A stretch of DNA of 64,000 nucleotides from contig JANSYP010000004.1 in assembly GCA_024742405.1 (NCBI GenBank), forward strand, positions 248,001 to 312,000, written 5' to 3'. The DNA comes from Paracoccaceae bacterium. Lineage in GTDB: Bacteria; Pseudomonadota; Alphaproteobacteria; Rhodobacterales; Rhodobacteraceae. Below, piece by piece: positions 28,479 through 38,432 of the stretch (position 1 is its first letter; each line of letters starts with the position of its first letter). Position numbers and translations under genes: made by a program. The notes under the pieces were generated by a model. That model did not search any database, was not told where the DNA came from, and saw nothing but the letters and a program-made list of their open reading frames with translations.

Positions 28479-30404
28479 CTAGCCTTGTCCGGCGCCGGCG
28501 ATGCGTTCGACGCCCAGAACCTCAAGCACCTTCGCTTCGATATCCGGCGCGTTCATGGCGGCGCTGGCATACATGTCCGCCGGGCTCGCCTGGTCGATGA
28601 ACGTGTCCGGCAGGACCATGGAGCGGAACTTGAACCCGCGGTCGAAAACACCGCCCTCGGCCAGTGTCTGTGCCACGTGAGAGCCGAAGCCGCCGATGGC
28701 GCCTTCCTCGATGGTGATCAGCGCCTCGTGTTCTGCCGCAAGGCGCAGGATCAGATCCGTGTCGAGCGGCTTGGCGAAGCGCGCATCGGCGACGGTAGGG
28801 CTGAGCCCATAGGCGGCGAGCCCTTCGCAGGCGGTCAGCACTTCGGCCAGCCGTGCGCCGAAACTCAGGATCGCGACGCCCTTGCCCTCACGGATCATCC
28901 GGCCGCGGCCGATCTCCAGCGCTTCGCCCCGCTCCGGCATCTCCACACCCACGCCCTCGCCGCGCGGGAAACGGAAGGCCGAGGGGCGGTCGTTGATCGC
29001 TGTCGCCGTGGCGACCATATGCACCAGCTCGGCCTCGTCTGCTGCGGCCATAACCACGAATTCGGGCAGGTTCGCCAGGTAGGCGATGTCGAAGCTGCCC
29101 GCATGGGTCGGCCCATCCGCGCCGACAAGCCCTGCGCGATCGATGGCGAACCGCACCGGCAGCCGCTGGATTGCCACGTCGTGGACGACCTGGTCGTAGC
29201 CGCGCTGCAGGAAGGTCGAGTACATCGCGCAGAAGGGCTTCATACCGCCCGCCGCCAGACCGGCGCAAAAGGTCACGCCGTGCTGCTCGGCGATGCCGAC
29301 GTCGAAACAGCGCTCCGGGAAGCGTTCGGCGAAGAGGTTCAGCCCGGTCCCGTCCGGCATCGCCGCGGTGACGGCAACGATGCGGTCGTCGCGGCTGGCC
29401 TCGTCGATCAGCGCGCGGGCGAACACTTTTGTGTAACTCGGCGCGTTGGACGGCGCCTTCTTCTGCTCGCCGGTGATGACATCGAATTTCGCGCGCGCAT
29501 GGCCGCGGTCGTCGCTGTCTTCGGCAGGTGCGTAGCCCTTGCCCTTTTTGGTGATCGTGTGGATCAATACCGGCCCGTCGGCGCGCGACCTGACCGCACG
29601 CAGCACGGGCAGAAGCTGGTTCAGGTCATGCCCGTCGATGGGGCCGATATAGCTGAACCCGAGCTCTTCAAAGAGCGTGCCATGGCCGATCACGGTCTGC
29701 TTGAGCAGGTCCTTGGCGCGTTTCGCTCCCTCCTGCAGCGGTGGCGGCAGAAAGCGTACGGCCTCCTTGGCGGCGGCGGCGAGGTCGTGCAGCGGCGCAC
29801 CGGCATAGAGCCGCGAAAGATAGTTCGACATCGCGCCCGTCGGCGGGGCGATGGACATCTCGTTGTCGTTCAGGATGACGATCAGCCGGCTGCCCATGTG
29901 GCCCGCATTGTTCATCGCCTCGTAGGCCATGCCCGCGCTCATCGAGCCATCGCCGATCACCGCGATGCTGTCGCCGACGCCCGGCGCGCCGAGATCGCGT
30001 GCCGCGGCAAAGCCGAGCGCGGCGGAGATCGATGTGGAGCTATGGGCCGCGCCGAACGCGTCGTAGGGGCTCTCCTTGCGCTTGGTGAAACCCGACAACC
30101 CGCCGTCCTGGCGCAGGGTGCGGATGCGGCTGCGGCGCCCGGTGAGGATCTTGTGCGGATAGCACTGGTGGCCGACGTCCCAGATCAGCTTGTCGCGGGG
30201 CGTGTCGAACACCGCGTGGATCGCGACGGTCAGTTCGACCACGCCGAGGCCCGCACCCAGATGTCCGCCGGTGACCGACACCGCGCTGACGGTCTCGGCG
30301 CGCAGTTCGTGGGCCAGCTGGATCAGCTCGCTGTCCGACAGGGACTTCAGATCGGCCGGGATATGAACCCGGTCGAGTGTGGGGGTCTTTGGACGGTCGG
30401 CCAT
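28479..30404 (-). CDS. dxs: 1-deoxy-D-xylulose-5-phosphate synthase
   Basis: A 641-aa thiamine-diphosphate enzyme that condenses pyruvate and glyceraldehyde 3-phosphate, the first step of the MEP isoprenoid pathway. The ThDP-Mg site is [18 protein letters not shown] with NDNEMSI after it. The N-terminal [16 protein letters not shown], the [26 protein letters not shown] transketolase block and the C-terminal [15 protein letters not shown] are all present. The ATG at 30404 (MADRPKTP) has CGGAG 8 nt upstream; the long upstream open frame overlaps ispA and is not conserved. It is the third gene after xseB and ispA in a leftward operon. Confidence 0.97.
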   Translation of the reverse strand: MADRPKTPTLDRVHIPADLKSLSDSELIQLAHELRAETVSAVSVTGGHLGAGLGVVELTVAIHAVFDTPRDKLIWDVGHQCYPHKILTGRRSRIRTLRQDGGLSGFTKRKESPYDAFGAAHSSTSISAALGFAAARDLGAPGVGDSIAVIGDGSMSAGMAYEAMNNAGHMGSRLIVILNDNEMSIAPPTGAMSNYLSRLYAGAPLHDLAAAAKEAVRFLPPPLQEGAKRAKDLLKQTVIGHGTLFEELGFSYIGPIDGHDLNQLLPVLRAVRSRADGPVLIHTITKKGKGYAPAEDSDDRGHARAKFDVITGEQKKAPSNAPSYTKVFARALIDEASRDDRIVAVTAAMPDGTGLNLFAERFPERCFDVGIAEQHGVTFCAGLAAGGMKPFCAMYSTFLQRGYDQVVHDVAIQRLPVRFAIDRAGLVGADGPTHAGSFDIAYLANLPEFVVMAAADEAELVHMVATATAINDRPSAFRFPRGEGVGVEMPERGEALEIGRGRMIREGKGVAILSFGARLAEVLTACEGLAAYGLSPTVADARFAKPLDTDLILRLAAEHEALITIEEGAIGGFGSHVAQTLAEGGVFDRGFKFRSMVLPDTFIDQASPADMYASAAMNAPDIEAKVLEVLGVERIAGAGQG

Positions 30405-30423
30405 AGCGGTTGCTCCGGGACAG

Positions 30424-31293
30424 TCAGTGATCGCGCGAAATAACGAAACGGGCGGCGTGCCGCAACTGTTCCGCGTCGGGGCCAAAGGGCGCAAGGGCGG
30501 CTTCGGCCTCTGCAACCAGCGATTTGGCGCGGGCGCGCGCGCCGTCGAGGCCCAAAAGCCCGACAAAGGTGGCTTTCCCGGCTTCTGCGTCCTTATGCAG
30601 CTGCTTGCCGGCGGTCGCTGTGTCCCCGGTGACGTCCAGAATATCATCGGCGATCTGAAACGCGAGGCCAAGCGCGCCGGCATAGGCCGACATCGGCGCG
30701 GGATCGGCACCGGTCAGGCGTGCGCCTGCCTCGGCCGACCAGCCGATCAGCGCGCCGGTCTTGTTGCGCTGGAGGGCGATGACCTGATCGAGCGTCAGGG
30801 GCGTGGCGGCGGTTTCGGCGGCGATATCCTGGGCCTGCCCCAGGACCATGCCGGTGATCCCCGCTGCGCGTGCGAGGCTCAGCACCAGATCGGCGCGTAC
30901 GGCCGGATCCGGGGCGCAGCCGGGACGCGCAAGCAGATCGAACGCCAGGGTCTGCAGCGCATCGCCCACCAGCACGGCGCTGCCCTCGTCCCATTTCACA
31001 TGGACGGTCGGGCGCCCGCGGCGCAGCGCATCGTCATCCATGCAGGGCAGATCGTCATGGACGAGGCTATAGGCGTGCAGCGCCTCGATCGCGGCGGCGG
31101 CATGGTCCGCACGCTCCGGGGGCAGGCCGTGGAGCCGCGCGCTTTCCAGCACCAGAAACCCACGCAACCCTTTGCCTCCCTGTAGCGCATAGCGCATGCC
31201 CCGGGCGATCGGGCTGTCTGGCAGATCGGCGAAAACAGCGTCGAACCGCGCCTGAACCCGCGCGGCGGCGTCGTCCAGGGCTGCGGCGAACAT
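30424..31293 (-). CDS. ispA: Polyprenyl synthetase (geranyl/farnesyl diphosphate synthase)
   Basis: A 289-aa all-helical prenyltransferase that builds geranyl and farnesyl diphosphate from IPP and DMAPP. The first Asp-rich motif is DDLPCMDDD, with two residues between the Asp pairs as in bacterial FPP synthases, and the second is [18 protein letters not shown] is the K-x-x-R IPP-binding region; [16 protein letters not shown] is the usual C-terminal flap. It sits between xseB (5 bp) and dxs (19 bp), so it is in the same operon as the enzyme that starts its pathway. Confidence 0.95.
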   Translation of the reverse strand: MFAAALDDAAARVQARFDAVFADLPDSPIARGMRYALQGGKGLRGFLVLESARLHGLPPERADHAAAAIEALHAYSLVHDDLPCMDDDALRRGRPTVHVKWDEGSAVLVGDALQTLAFDLLARPGCAPDPAVRADLVLSLARAAGITGMVLGQAQDIAAETAATPLTLDQVIALQRNKTGALIGWSAEAGARLTGADPAPMSAYAGALGLAFQIADDILDVTGDTATAGKQLHKDAEAGKATFVGLLGLDGARARAKSLVAEAEAALAPFGPDAEQLRHAARFVISRDH

Positions 31294-31298
31294 GTGCC

Positions 31299-31561
31299 TC
31301 AGAGGCCCTCGACCGGCGTTGTGCCCGTGGGCTTGCCATCGGCATCGAGCGTGATGGCGTCGACTTTCTCCTCGGCGGCCTTGAGCTTGGCATCGCAGTG
31401 CGCCTTGAGCGCGGCGCCGCGTTCATAGAGCGCGATGGACTGCTCGAGTTCGACATCGCCGCGCTCGAGCTGATCGACCACGCCCTCCAGCGCTTTCATC
31501 GCCTCTTCAAAGCTCATCTCGGCGACAGGTTTTTCTGTTGAGGGCTTTTCGGTGGGCTCGG

Positions 31562-31565
<4 letters not shown>
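31299..31565 (-). CDS. xseB: Exodeoxyribonuclease VII small subunit
   Basis: An 88-aa small subunit of exonuclease VII, which degrades single-stranded DNA together with XseA. The core SFEEAMKALEGVVDQLERGDVELEQSIALYERG, in two helices, is the family signature, followed by a basic helix ending in AEEKV. The N-terminal ~15 residues are a Glu/Pro/Lys tail. Translation starts at ATG 31565, overlapping the amidohydrolase stop by 4 bases, and ends 5 bp before ispA, the usual alphaproteobacterial order. Confidence 0.95.
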
Positions 31566-32506
<941 letters not shown>

Positions 32507-32554
32507 GACAGATGGCTATGCCATGGTGTCGCCCCGAGCAAGGCCAAGGTCCCC

Positions 32555-33085
32555 GTGATTCGATTTCTTCTCCTTTTGATTGCGACGATTTTGGTTGTCG
32601 CGAGCCCGGGTGCGGCTCAGATTCAGATCACTGCAGATTTCAACGGCGATGGGGCCGAAGACCTTGCAGAACTGGTGTTCAATTCGCAGCTTTTCAGTGC
32701 CGATCTCCTGATCGCGACAGCCACCCAGACCCACCGATTTCCACAGATCGCCTATAGCGGCGCAATGGAGGGGCAGGAGGCGAGTCTGACGCTCGCCCAG
32801 GACGGGGCTCTCGAGGTGCATTCCGGCAACCGCTCGATGGGCCGCGACCGGTGGGATCAGACCCTGACCATCGTCTGGGGTGGTGAGGGTTTTCTTCTGG
32901 CCGGCATCAAACGGGCCTGGTGGGATACGCTGACCCCGGACAGCGACGGCAATTGTGACGTCAATCTGTTGACCGGCAAAGGCCTGGCCAATGGACCAGA
33001 GGGCGCGCGCGAGATCCGGCTCGAAGCGCCTGCGCCAGCCCTTGCCGACTGGGACCAAGCGCTGCCCGAGGGTTGCGAAGGCTGA
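32555..33085 (+). CDS. Exported protein of unknown function with one FG-GAP/calcium-loop motif
   Basis: A 176-aa secreted protein. The GTG at 32555 begins a clear signal peptide (VIRFLLLLIATILVVASPGAAQ). The mature protein opens with ITADFNGDGAEDLAELVF, a D-x-N-x-D-G-x-x-D type calcium-binding loop of FG-GAP repeats, but only one copy is present. Two Cys near the C terminus may form a disulfide. The rest looks like a small beta-rich domain. It is divergent from the HDAC-like gene across 48 bp and is the last chromosomal gene before the eCIS operon. Confidence 0.78.
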   Translation: MIRFLLLLIATILVVASPGAAQIQITADFNGDGAEDLAELVFNSQLFSADLLIATATQTHRFPQIAYSGAMEGQEASLTLAQDGALEVHSGNRSMGRDRWDQTLTIVWGGEGFLLAGIKRAWWDTLTPDSDGNCDVNLLTGKGLANGPEGAREIRLEAPAPALADWDQALPEGCEG

Positions 33086-33392
33086 GCCTCGCACCCCGCG
33101 AATCACCGATGGGCGGCATGCTGACATCGTGACTCGCTGCGGCGGGAAAACGGCCTACGCGCCTTGCCGCATCCCGTTGCGTTTGTGTCAGAAAGTGTCG
33201 CCTGAAAAGGGTAGAGGCGCGAACTGTGCCGCGCCTCATCCACATCATTCCTCCGAGTCGAACGGCGAACCACGAAGATCACACGCAGGTAGACCCTGAG
33301 AATGAACCGTAGAAAGATACCGCAGACGATCCAACGACCGGGTCTGATGCCTTAATGCTATACCGAGGACGCTGACCGGCCAAGTCTTTTGA
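33086..33392. other. Non-coding spacer between the exported protein and the end of the eCIS operon
   Basis: About 307 bp without a supported gene. It contains one good hairpin (listed separately). I see no tRNA-like fold, no direct-repeat pair typical of an attachment site and no transposase remnant. The sequence is somewhat poorer in GC than the coding flanks. Confidence 0.6.
33206..33237 (-). terminator. Candidate terminator of the eCIS operon
   Basis: An 8-bp perfect inverted repeat, GAGGCGCG (33214-33221) and CGCGCCTC (33230-33237), flanks an 8-nt loop. Read on the minus strand, the direction of the eCIS operon, the stem is followed after five bases by TTTT. The T tract is short, so this is a weak rho-independent terminator candidate, about 155 bp beyond the last eCIS gene. 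Confidence 0.4.
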
Positions 33393-36305
33393 TCAGGCCA
33401 CCAGCACATTTCCGGCCACGGCATAGGGGCGGACCACGCCCGAGGTCGCGTTGTGCAGCAACCGCCAGACGCCTGGGCTGGATGGATCGATCTCGGGCAG
33501 CACGGCAAAGCCGAAATGCAAGTCGGCGACACTGTTCGCGCTCACCGTCAGACGTGGACCGCGCCAGCCGTATTGATAGAAACCGAATTGCGGGACCGCC
33601 CGCTTTGCGTCGGGGGCCGGACCCTGGCCGGTGATGTCGCAGCCTTCGATACGCAATGCATCAACATGGCCGATATAGACGCCACGCGTGCGGGTCCCGC
33701 TGGCCGCGGGCAAAAGGGTGATCGCACAGTCCAGGATGCTGGCGCGCGCGACGGTATTGCGGGGCCGTCGGGTCTGCCAGACCGGCGGGCGGGCATCGCG
33801 ATCCGAACTGGCCGCGATGCGGACGCCGTCCACAGCCGCATCGATCCGGCAGCCGGTCACCCGGGCTTCCTCCACACTGTCGCCGGCGATCACGATCCCC
33901 TGGGCGAGGAAGGGGCGCGTCGCCAACCCAAGGCGGTTCGCCGGGATGATCCGCCGCCGTGTCCGGCCAACCATGGCAAAGCCGTTCCCACGCACCGCTT
34001 CGGTCAGCAGATTGGTGATATGGCGCCGGAACTCCGCCGGATCGGCGATGGCGCTCGGCTGGTTGCCTTCCAGCGCGGTTTGCAGCCGCCCGGCGACCGC
34101 GGGGTCGATACGCATGGCTATGGACCGGTTGGGATTGCCCGGAAGCGTCAGCCGCAGCGATGTCCGGCTGTCGTCGAAGCCTTCGGCGGCCACCGGGTCG
34201 GTCGCTGCGGTCAGGGTCGAAAATGCCCGGGCCGGCGCCCCGGCACCTCCGCGGTCGGCATCGAAGAACGCCACATCACCGGGTCTGCGGGCCGCGCCCG
34301 CGCTGCGCGCGAAACCGGCGACGCTGCGCGCGATCGCATTGACCAGGACCGGGTCGGCCGCGGTCCGGGCCTGGACAATGGTGGACGAGGCCGGCACCGG
34401 CGCGATGGTCGTGTTCTCCACCAGCGCACGCCGGGCGCCGATGATCTGAACGCCGATCTGGGCCTGTCCGACGCGCAGCGTGCAATCGCGCACCAGCACA
34501 TCGGCGCGCGGCCGCGGGTTGCCCACCGCGATGCAGGCCGCAGTGCGCTCCAACCCGTTGCGGCAGCGGGCACGGACGCGTTCGACCTGCACATCGCCGC
34601 ATTCGACCATGGAGAGCGCGCCGCGTCTGCCTTCCTCGAAGGGTAGGGTCCGCACACCGGTCGGCCCGCCATTGACCGACAGATCCACGACGCGCACCGA
34701 GGCGCAATTCGCAAACAGAAGCGCTGGTTCCCCGGCCGCGGTGCTGAGCACGGTGTTCGGCCCCATGCCGGTCACCGTGACATGGCCGAGATCGCGCAGA
34801 ACCAGCGTACGGGGCAGGGCAAACACCGCGCCGCGCAGGCAGATTCGCACGCTCGCGCCGCGCGGCAGGGCGGCGACACCGGCGCGCAATTCGCCCACCG
34901 TGCCGGCAACGAAGCTGCACAGACCCGTCGAGGTCCGCGCGCAAAGCGCCTCGATCGCCTCCTGTACCGTGTCCGCGCCGAGGTTGCATGCATCGTCATC
35001 GAACTCGACATCCTCGGCATGGAGGCAGGTGAGCGTTGGAAACTCGGCCCGCAGATCGGTGATCGCGCTCAATTCCTCGCCGTCCCAACGGGCGAGCGCC
35101 AGCGGAGCCCGGCGGCGGCCCCAGCCCATGGGCGGGATCGCCAGATCGCTGCCCTCGACCGGATAGGGCGGCCAGGCAGGCTGGCCGGTGGCGGCGCGGG
35201 CCTCGAAGACCCAGAAATCGCCCTCGCGGTATGTGCCGGCGGTGAAGCGCACGGTGAGTCCACGCTCGAGTTCGACCGGCGTGGTCGTGAGCGGCAGCCC
35301 CTGGGCGCTGAGCCCGCCATGGTCCCAGCGGCGCACGCGGGGGCGCACCATACTGTCGAAAGTGCCGATGCCGGGGACGAAGCTCGCGATCTCGCCCTCC
35401 AGCGTAAGGCGCGTGAGTGTCCCGCTGCGCCCGTGCAGCCGGTCGGCGGCGTCATAGACCTCCACCCAACCGCCAGACACGAAGCCGAGCGCCTCGTCGT
35501 CGCGTGCGCCCGTCAGGATGAAGTTGCCGTCGGGATCGCGGTCCAGCACGGCCTCGACGGAGCCGTTTTCCCGAGACCAGACAAAGCGTGCTTGGGATCG
35601 TGTGCCGCCGCGGACGATCTGGACGCGGTAGAGTTGGTTTTCCTGGCTGAGATAGCCGGCTTCCGGCGGGATCAGGCAATCGGCATCCTCGGGCAGCTCG
35701 CCCGCGGGCAGGGTGCCGGCTTCCATCCGTCCGGTCGGTGCGCCCCATCCCGGCAGATCCGGAACTCCGCCGCAATGCGCAGTGTCGATGAGCGCCGCGC
35801 GCGCGTCTTCCGACAACTCCACCGGTTCAACGCCCACGCGCCAAGCAGCCTGGATACGTACCGCCGTATCGACGCCGCCGAGCGCGGGATCGGCCAGCCT
35901 TGTGTCTTCGCGGGCGGTGACGGTCGGGCGCGTCGCCTCGAGATAGACGAGCACGTCGCCTGCATCCTCCAGCGCGTCGTCGAGCGGCGCCACGGCGACA
36001 TCCCCGGCCTGCCCGTCATAGGTCGTGTCGGCCGGGTTTTCGACCATCGCACCATCGAGGAAATAGCGCCCCGCCCCGATGGCGAAACCGTCCGCCCCCG
36101 AGGTGATGCGGAACCCGCCTTCGGATTTCGGCGTTCCGGCGCGGCCGATCATATCGCCGAGCGCGGTTTCCAATCGCCGAGCCGCGATGTCGGTGGCCTC
36201 GTTCCAGTCGGCGTCGGTCTGCAGCCGTCCCTGCTGCATCAGGACCCCGGCATAGTGACGGATTGCAGCATTCGGGCCCGTCCAGCGCGAGAAATCTCCG
36301 CTCAT
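33393..36305 (-). CDS. eCIS DUF6519-type protein with beta-helical C-terminal region (fibre-like)
   Basis: A 970-aa protein, last in the eCIS operon. The N-terminal ~450 residues are DUF6519-like: it opens MSGDFSRWTGPNAAIRHYAG and continues MQQGRLQTDADWNEA, the typical start of these CIS-associated proteins. From about 500 onward, short repeating strands with small and hydrophobic residues (VTVTGMGPNTVLSTAAGEP, VRVVDLSVNGG, VLVRDCTLRVGQAQIG, VRIAASSD) look like a right-handed beta-helix, common in receptor-binding or carbohydrate-binding tail proteins. It therefore probably forms a fibre or baseplate-attached binding protein. The ATG at 36305 is 33 bp after the tail-protein-I-like gene. A Pvc13-like adenoviral fibre was not seen. 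Confidence 0.8.
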   Translation of the reverse strand: MSGDFSRWTGPNAAIRHYAGVLMQQGRLQTDADWNEATDIAARRLETALGDMIGRAGTPKSEGGFRITSGADGFAIGAGRYFLDGAMVENPADTTYDGQAGDVAVAPLDDALEDAGDVLVYLEATRPTVTAREDTRLADPALGGVDTAVRIQAAWRVGVEPVELSEDARAALIDTAHCGGVPDLPGWGAPTGRMEAGTLPAGELPEDADCLIPPEAGYLSQENQLYRVQIVRGGTRSQARFVWSRENGSVEAVLDRDPDGNFILTGARDDEALGFVSGGWVEVYDAADRLHGRSGTLTRLTLEGEIASFVPGIGTFDSMVRPRVRRWDHGGLSAQGLPLTTTPVELERGLTVRFTAGTYREGDFWVFEARAATGQPAWPPYPVEGSDLAIPPMGWGRRRAPLALARWDGEELSAITDLRAEFPTLTCLHAEDVEFDDDACNLGADTVQEAIEALCARTSTGLCSFVAGTVGELRAGVAALPRGASVRICLRGAVFALPRTLVLRDLGHVTVTGMGPNTVLSTAAGEPALLFANCASVRVVDLSVNGGPTGVRTLPFEEGRRGALSMVECGDVQVERVRARCRNGLERTAACIAVGNPRPRADVLVRDCTLRVGQAQIGVQIIGARRALVENTTIAPVPASSTIVQARTAADPVLVNAIARSVAGFARSAGAARRPGDVAFFDADRGGAGAPARAFSTLTAATDPVAAEGFDDSRTSLRLTLPGNPNRSIAMRIDPAVAGRLQTALEGNQPSAIADPAEFRRHITNLLTEAVRGNGFAMVGRTRRRIIPANRLGLATRPFLAQGIVIAGDSVEEARVTGCRIDAAVDGVRIAASSDRDARPPVWQTRRPRNTVARASILDCAITLLPAASGTRTRGVYIGHVDALRIEGCDITGQGPAPDAKRAVPQFGFYQYGWRGPRLTVSANSVADLHFGFAVLPEIDPSSPGVWRLLHNATSGVVRPYAVAGNVLVA

Positions 36306-36338
36306 GGTCCTGTCCCCCCTTTGGGCTTTTTTTCTGTC

Positions 36339-38432
36339 TCAGGTCTCATGGAACACCCCTGCTTCGTGGCCGAAGCGCAGGAAGTCATCGATGGATCGGA
36401 TGATGTTGTCGCCGCGCGCGGCATGGGCGGCGCGGTTCCAGATCCCGATCTGGTCGCCGTTCTCGGCACCGCGCGTCAGAGCCTCCTGCGCGCCGCGCAC
36501 CAGCGTCAGGTAGTCGGGCTCTGCTGGCCGAAGGCTGGTGAAAACGGGTGGCGGCGTGCGCGTACAGCGATAGAGCCGCGGCGTGTTGCTGCCCGGCGGC
36601 ACATGAGAAAAGCGGATGCAGCCGGTCTGGCGCTGTTCGGCCTCGACCAGCCCGGTGAAAAGCGTGTCGCTGGTAACGAGGTCCGGGTCGGTGTCCACGG
36701 CGAGCCCGAAATCCTCCGGCAAGGTGGTTCCGCGGCCCGCAAAGCGCCCGATCCGCACCTGTCCGTTGATGGTGCAGCGCAGCAGGTAGAGCACCGTGCG
36801 GCGGGCGTTGAGCGCAGGCTCGATCGCCGCAGAGTCCATGCTGCCCGCATCGACGACACAATCAATCAGCCGCGCATCGACATCGGTCGCCAGGCGGATC
36901 GGCCCTGTGATCGTACGGGTCAGGCGCAGCTCGGCACCGGTCGCGGCCATCGTGAGGCTGACCGCACCGGGATTGCGCATCGCGCCCAGGCGTGTCAGCG
37001 CCAGGCCGGGCAGCAGGGTGCAATCGGTGAAAACCGCGCCGGCGCCGGGGCCTTCGATGCGCAGCGGCCCGCCAAAGATCCGTACCCCGTTGAATTCGAC
37101 CCGCGCCCGGCGCCCCAACCGGATCGTCAGCCCGGTCGCAGGCAGCCGCCAGGTCGGCATATGCCGGTCCGTCGCGACGAGCCGCAGCACGCCATCCGCG
37201 GGCACATTGACCGTTCCGCCTCCGCGATAGAGCGTCGTTTGTTCGAAAGTGAAGGTGCCTTCCTCCCCGGCGCCCGTCACGGCGGTCACGACATTGGCCG
37301 AGGGCGCGAGCACGTTCGCCTCCTCCAGCGATCCGGCACTCAACGCGCGGTCATGCTCCCCGCCGCCGATCTCCAGCGGACGCGCGAAATGGCAGGTCAC
37401 GCGCACCGGCCCGGTGAGCGCGGGGTCGACGACCAGCCGGCCGAGTTCGGGGTCGATCAACACCCGGCCCGTGGCGGGTCCGGCCCGCGTGCCGTGGTTC
37501 CAGTCGGGCTCTGTTCCGCCGCCGGGCAGATCGCCCAGATGCGCGGCTTTCACATCGCCGGCGGCGACGGGTGCGCCATCGACGGTGACGAAGATCGCGC
37601 CTCCGGGTCCGTAGAACCGCCCGACATCCTCGGCAAAGATCGCGCGGCTGATCGGGTTCGGCATGTCCGCTTCCTGCGCCGGCTCGCTCACACCACCGTC
37701 CACGCCCTGGGGCGCAAAAAGCGCGGCATCGCAGCCGAACGGGTTGAAGCGGAAATGGCGTCGGCCCGCGGCCACGGGCTCGACCCGGTGCTCGCGGATG
37801 CTGTAAGGGCGCATGCGCCAGACATGCAGGCCGATATTGCCGAGGTTCCAGCGCCCGCCCGCCGTGGCGATCCGGCGGACCTCCACATTGCGCGCGTCGC
37901 GTTCGAACGGCGTAGCGATCCGCGCCAGCCGGGGCCGTACGCGGACATCGACCGTCCTTCCCATCTCTGGATGGGGCAGGCGCATGGCCTGCACATGGCT
38001 CGTGCGCTGCCAATACTCGACCGCAAAGACCGGCCAGCCGCTGAAATCGGCCGCCGCCTGTTCCAGCGCCCTGAGCGTACCCTTACGCGCGCGAAGTTCC
38101 AGCGCATTGGCGACGCGGGCGCGCATGTCGAGCCCCTCGGGCAGATCGGCGAGCCCGCGGACGCCCAGAAGCTCCGCGATGTACGGGATCGCCCAGGGCG
38201 CGCAGGTCTCGATGAACGCGTCGTCATAGAGCCGGTCGAGGCTTTCATCGACGATCTGGCCTTCGCGCGCGACGAGCGAGGCAAGCGTGCGCAGCGGCCC
38301 GAAATCCTCGATCGACCGGGGATCGGTCGTGCCTGGTGCGACACGGCCCTTGATCGCACGGCCTTCTTCAGCATCGCGCAGGCGCAGGTAGGCGGGGAGC
38401 AGATCAAACAGCCGGTCGGTCGAAAAGCTCAT
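36339..38432 (-). CDS. eCIS tail-protein-I-like protein with large C-terminal extension
   Basis: A 697-aa protein. The first ~200 residues match the phage tail protein I (P2 gpI-type) group that joins baseplate wedges to fibres: RLFDLLPAYLRLRD, a helix SLDRLYDDAFIETCAPWAIPYIAELLGV, and RARKGTLRALEQAAADFSGWPV. The remaining ~500 residues are strand-rich with parallel beta-helix character in the second half (TGLTIRLGRRARVEFNG, VFTDCTLLPGLALT, ARLIDCVVDAGSM). So it may be a combined wedge and fibre-adaptor. The ATGA overlap (38429-38432) couples it to the upstream baseplate gene. Confidence 0.78.
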   Translation of the reverse strand: MSFSTDRLFDLLPAYLRLRDAEEGRAIKGRVAPGTTDPRSIEDFGPLRTLASLVAREGQIVDESLDRLYDDAFIETCAPWAIPYIAELLGVRGLADLPEGLDMRARVANALELRARKGTLRALEQAAADFSGWPVFAVEYWQRTSHVQAMRLPHPEMGRTVDVRVRPRLARIATPFERDARNVEVRRIATAGGRWNLGNIGLHVWRMRPYSIREHRVEPVAAGRRHFRFNPFGCDAALFAPQGVDGGVSEPAQEADMPNPISRAIFAEDVGRFYGPGGAIFVTVDGAPVAAGDVKAAHLGDLPGGGTEPDWNHGTRAGPATGRVLIDPELGRLVVDPALTGPVRVTCHFARPLEIGGGEHDRALSAGSLEEANVLAPSANVVTAVTGAGEEGTFTFEQTTLYRGGGTVNVPADGVLRLVATDRHMPTWRLPATGLTIRLGRRARVEFNGVRIFGGPLRIEGPGAGAVFTDCTLLPGLALTRLGAMRNPGAVSLTMAATGAELRLTRTITGPIRLATDVDARLIDCVVDAGSMDSAAIEPALNARRTVLYLLRCTINGQVRIGRFAGRGTTLPEDFGLAVDTDPDLVTSDTLFTGLVEAEQRQTGCIRFSHVPPGSNTPRLYRCTRTPPPVFTSLRPAEPDYLTLVRGAQEALTRGAENGDQIGIWNRAAHAARGDNIIRSIDDFLRFGHEAGVFHET

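Noticed and set aside
30405-30710. Upstream extension of dxs (102 extra codons)
   Set aside because: It overlaps ispA in another frame and is not part of the Dxs family; ATG 30404 has a ribosome site and the normal start.
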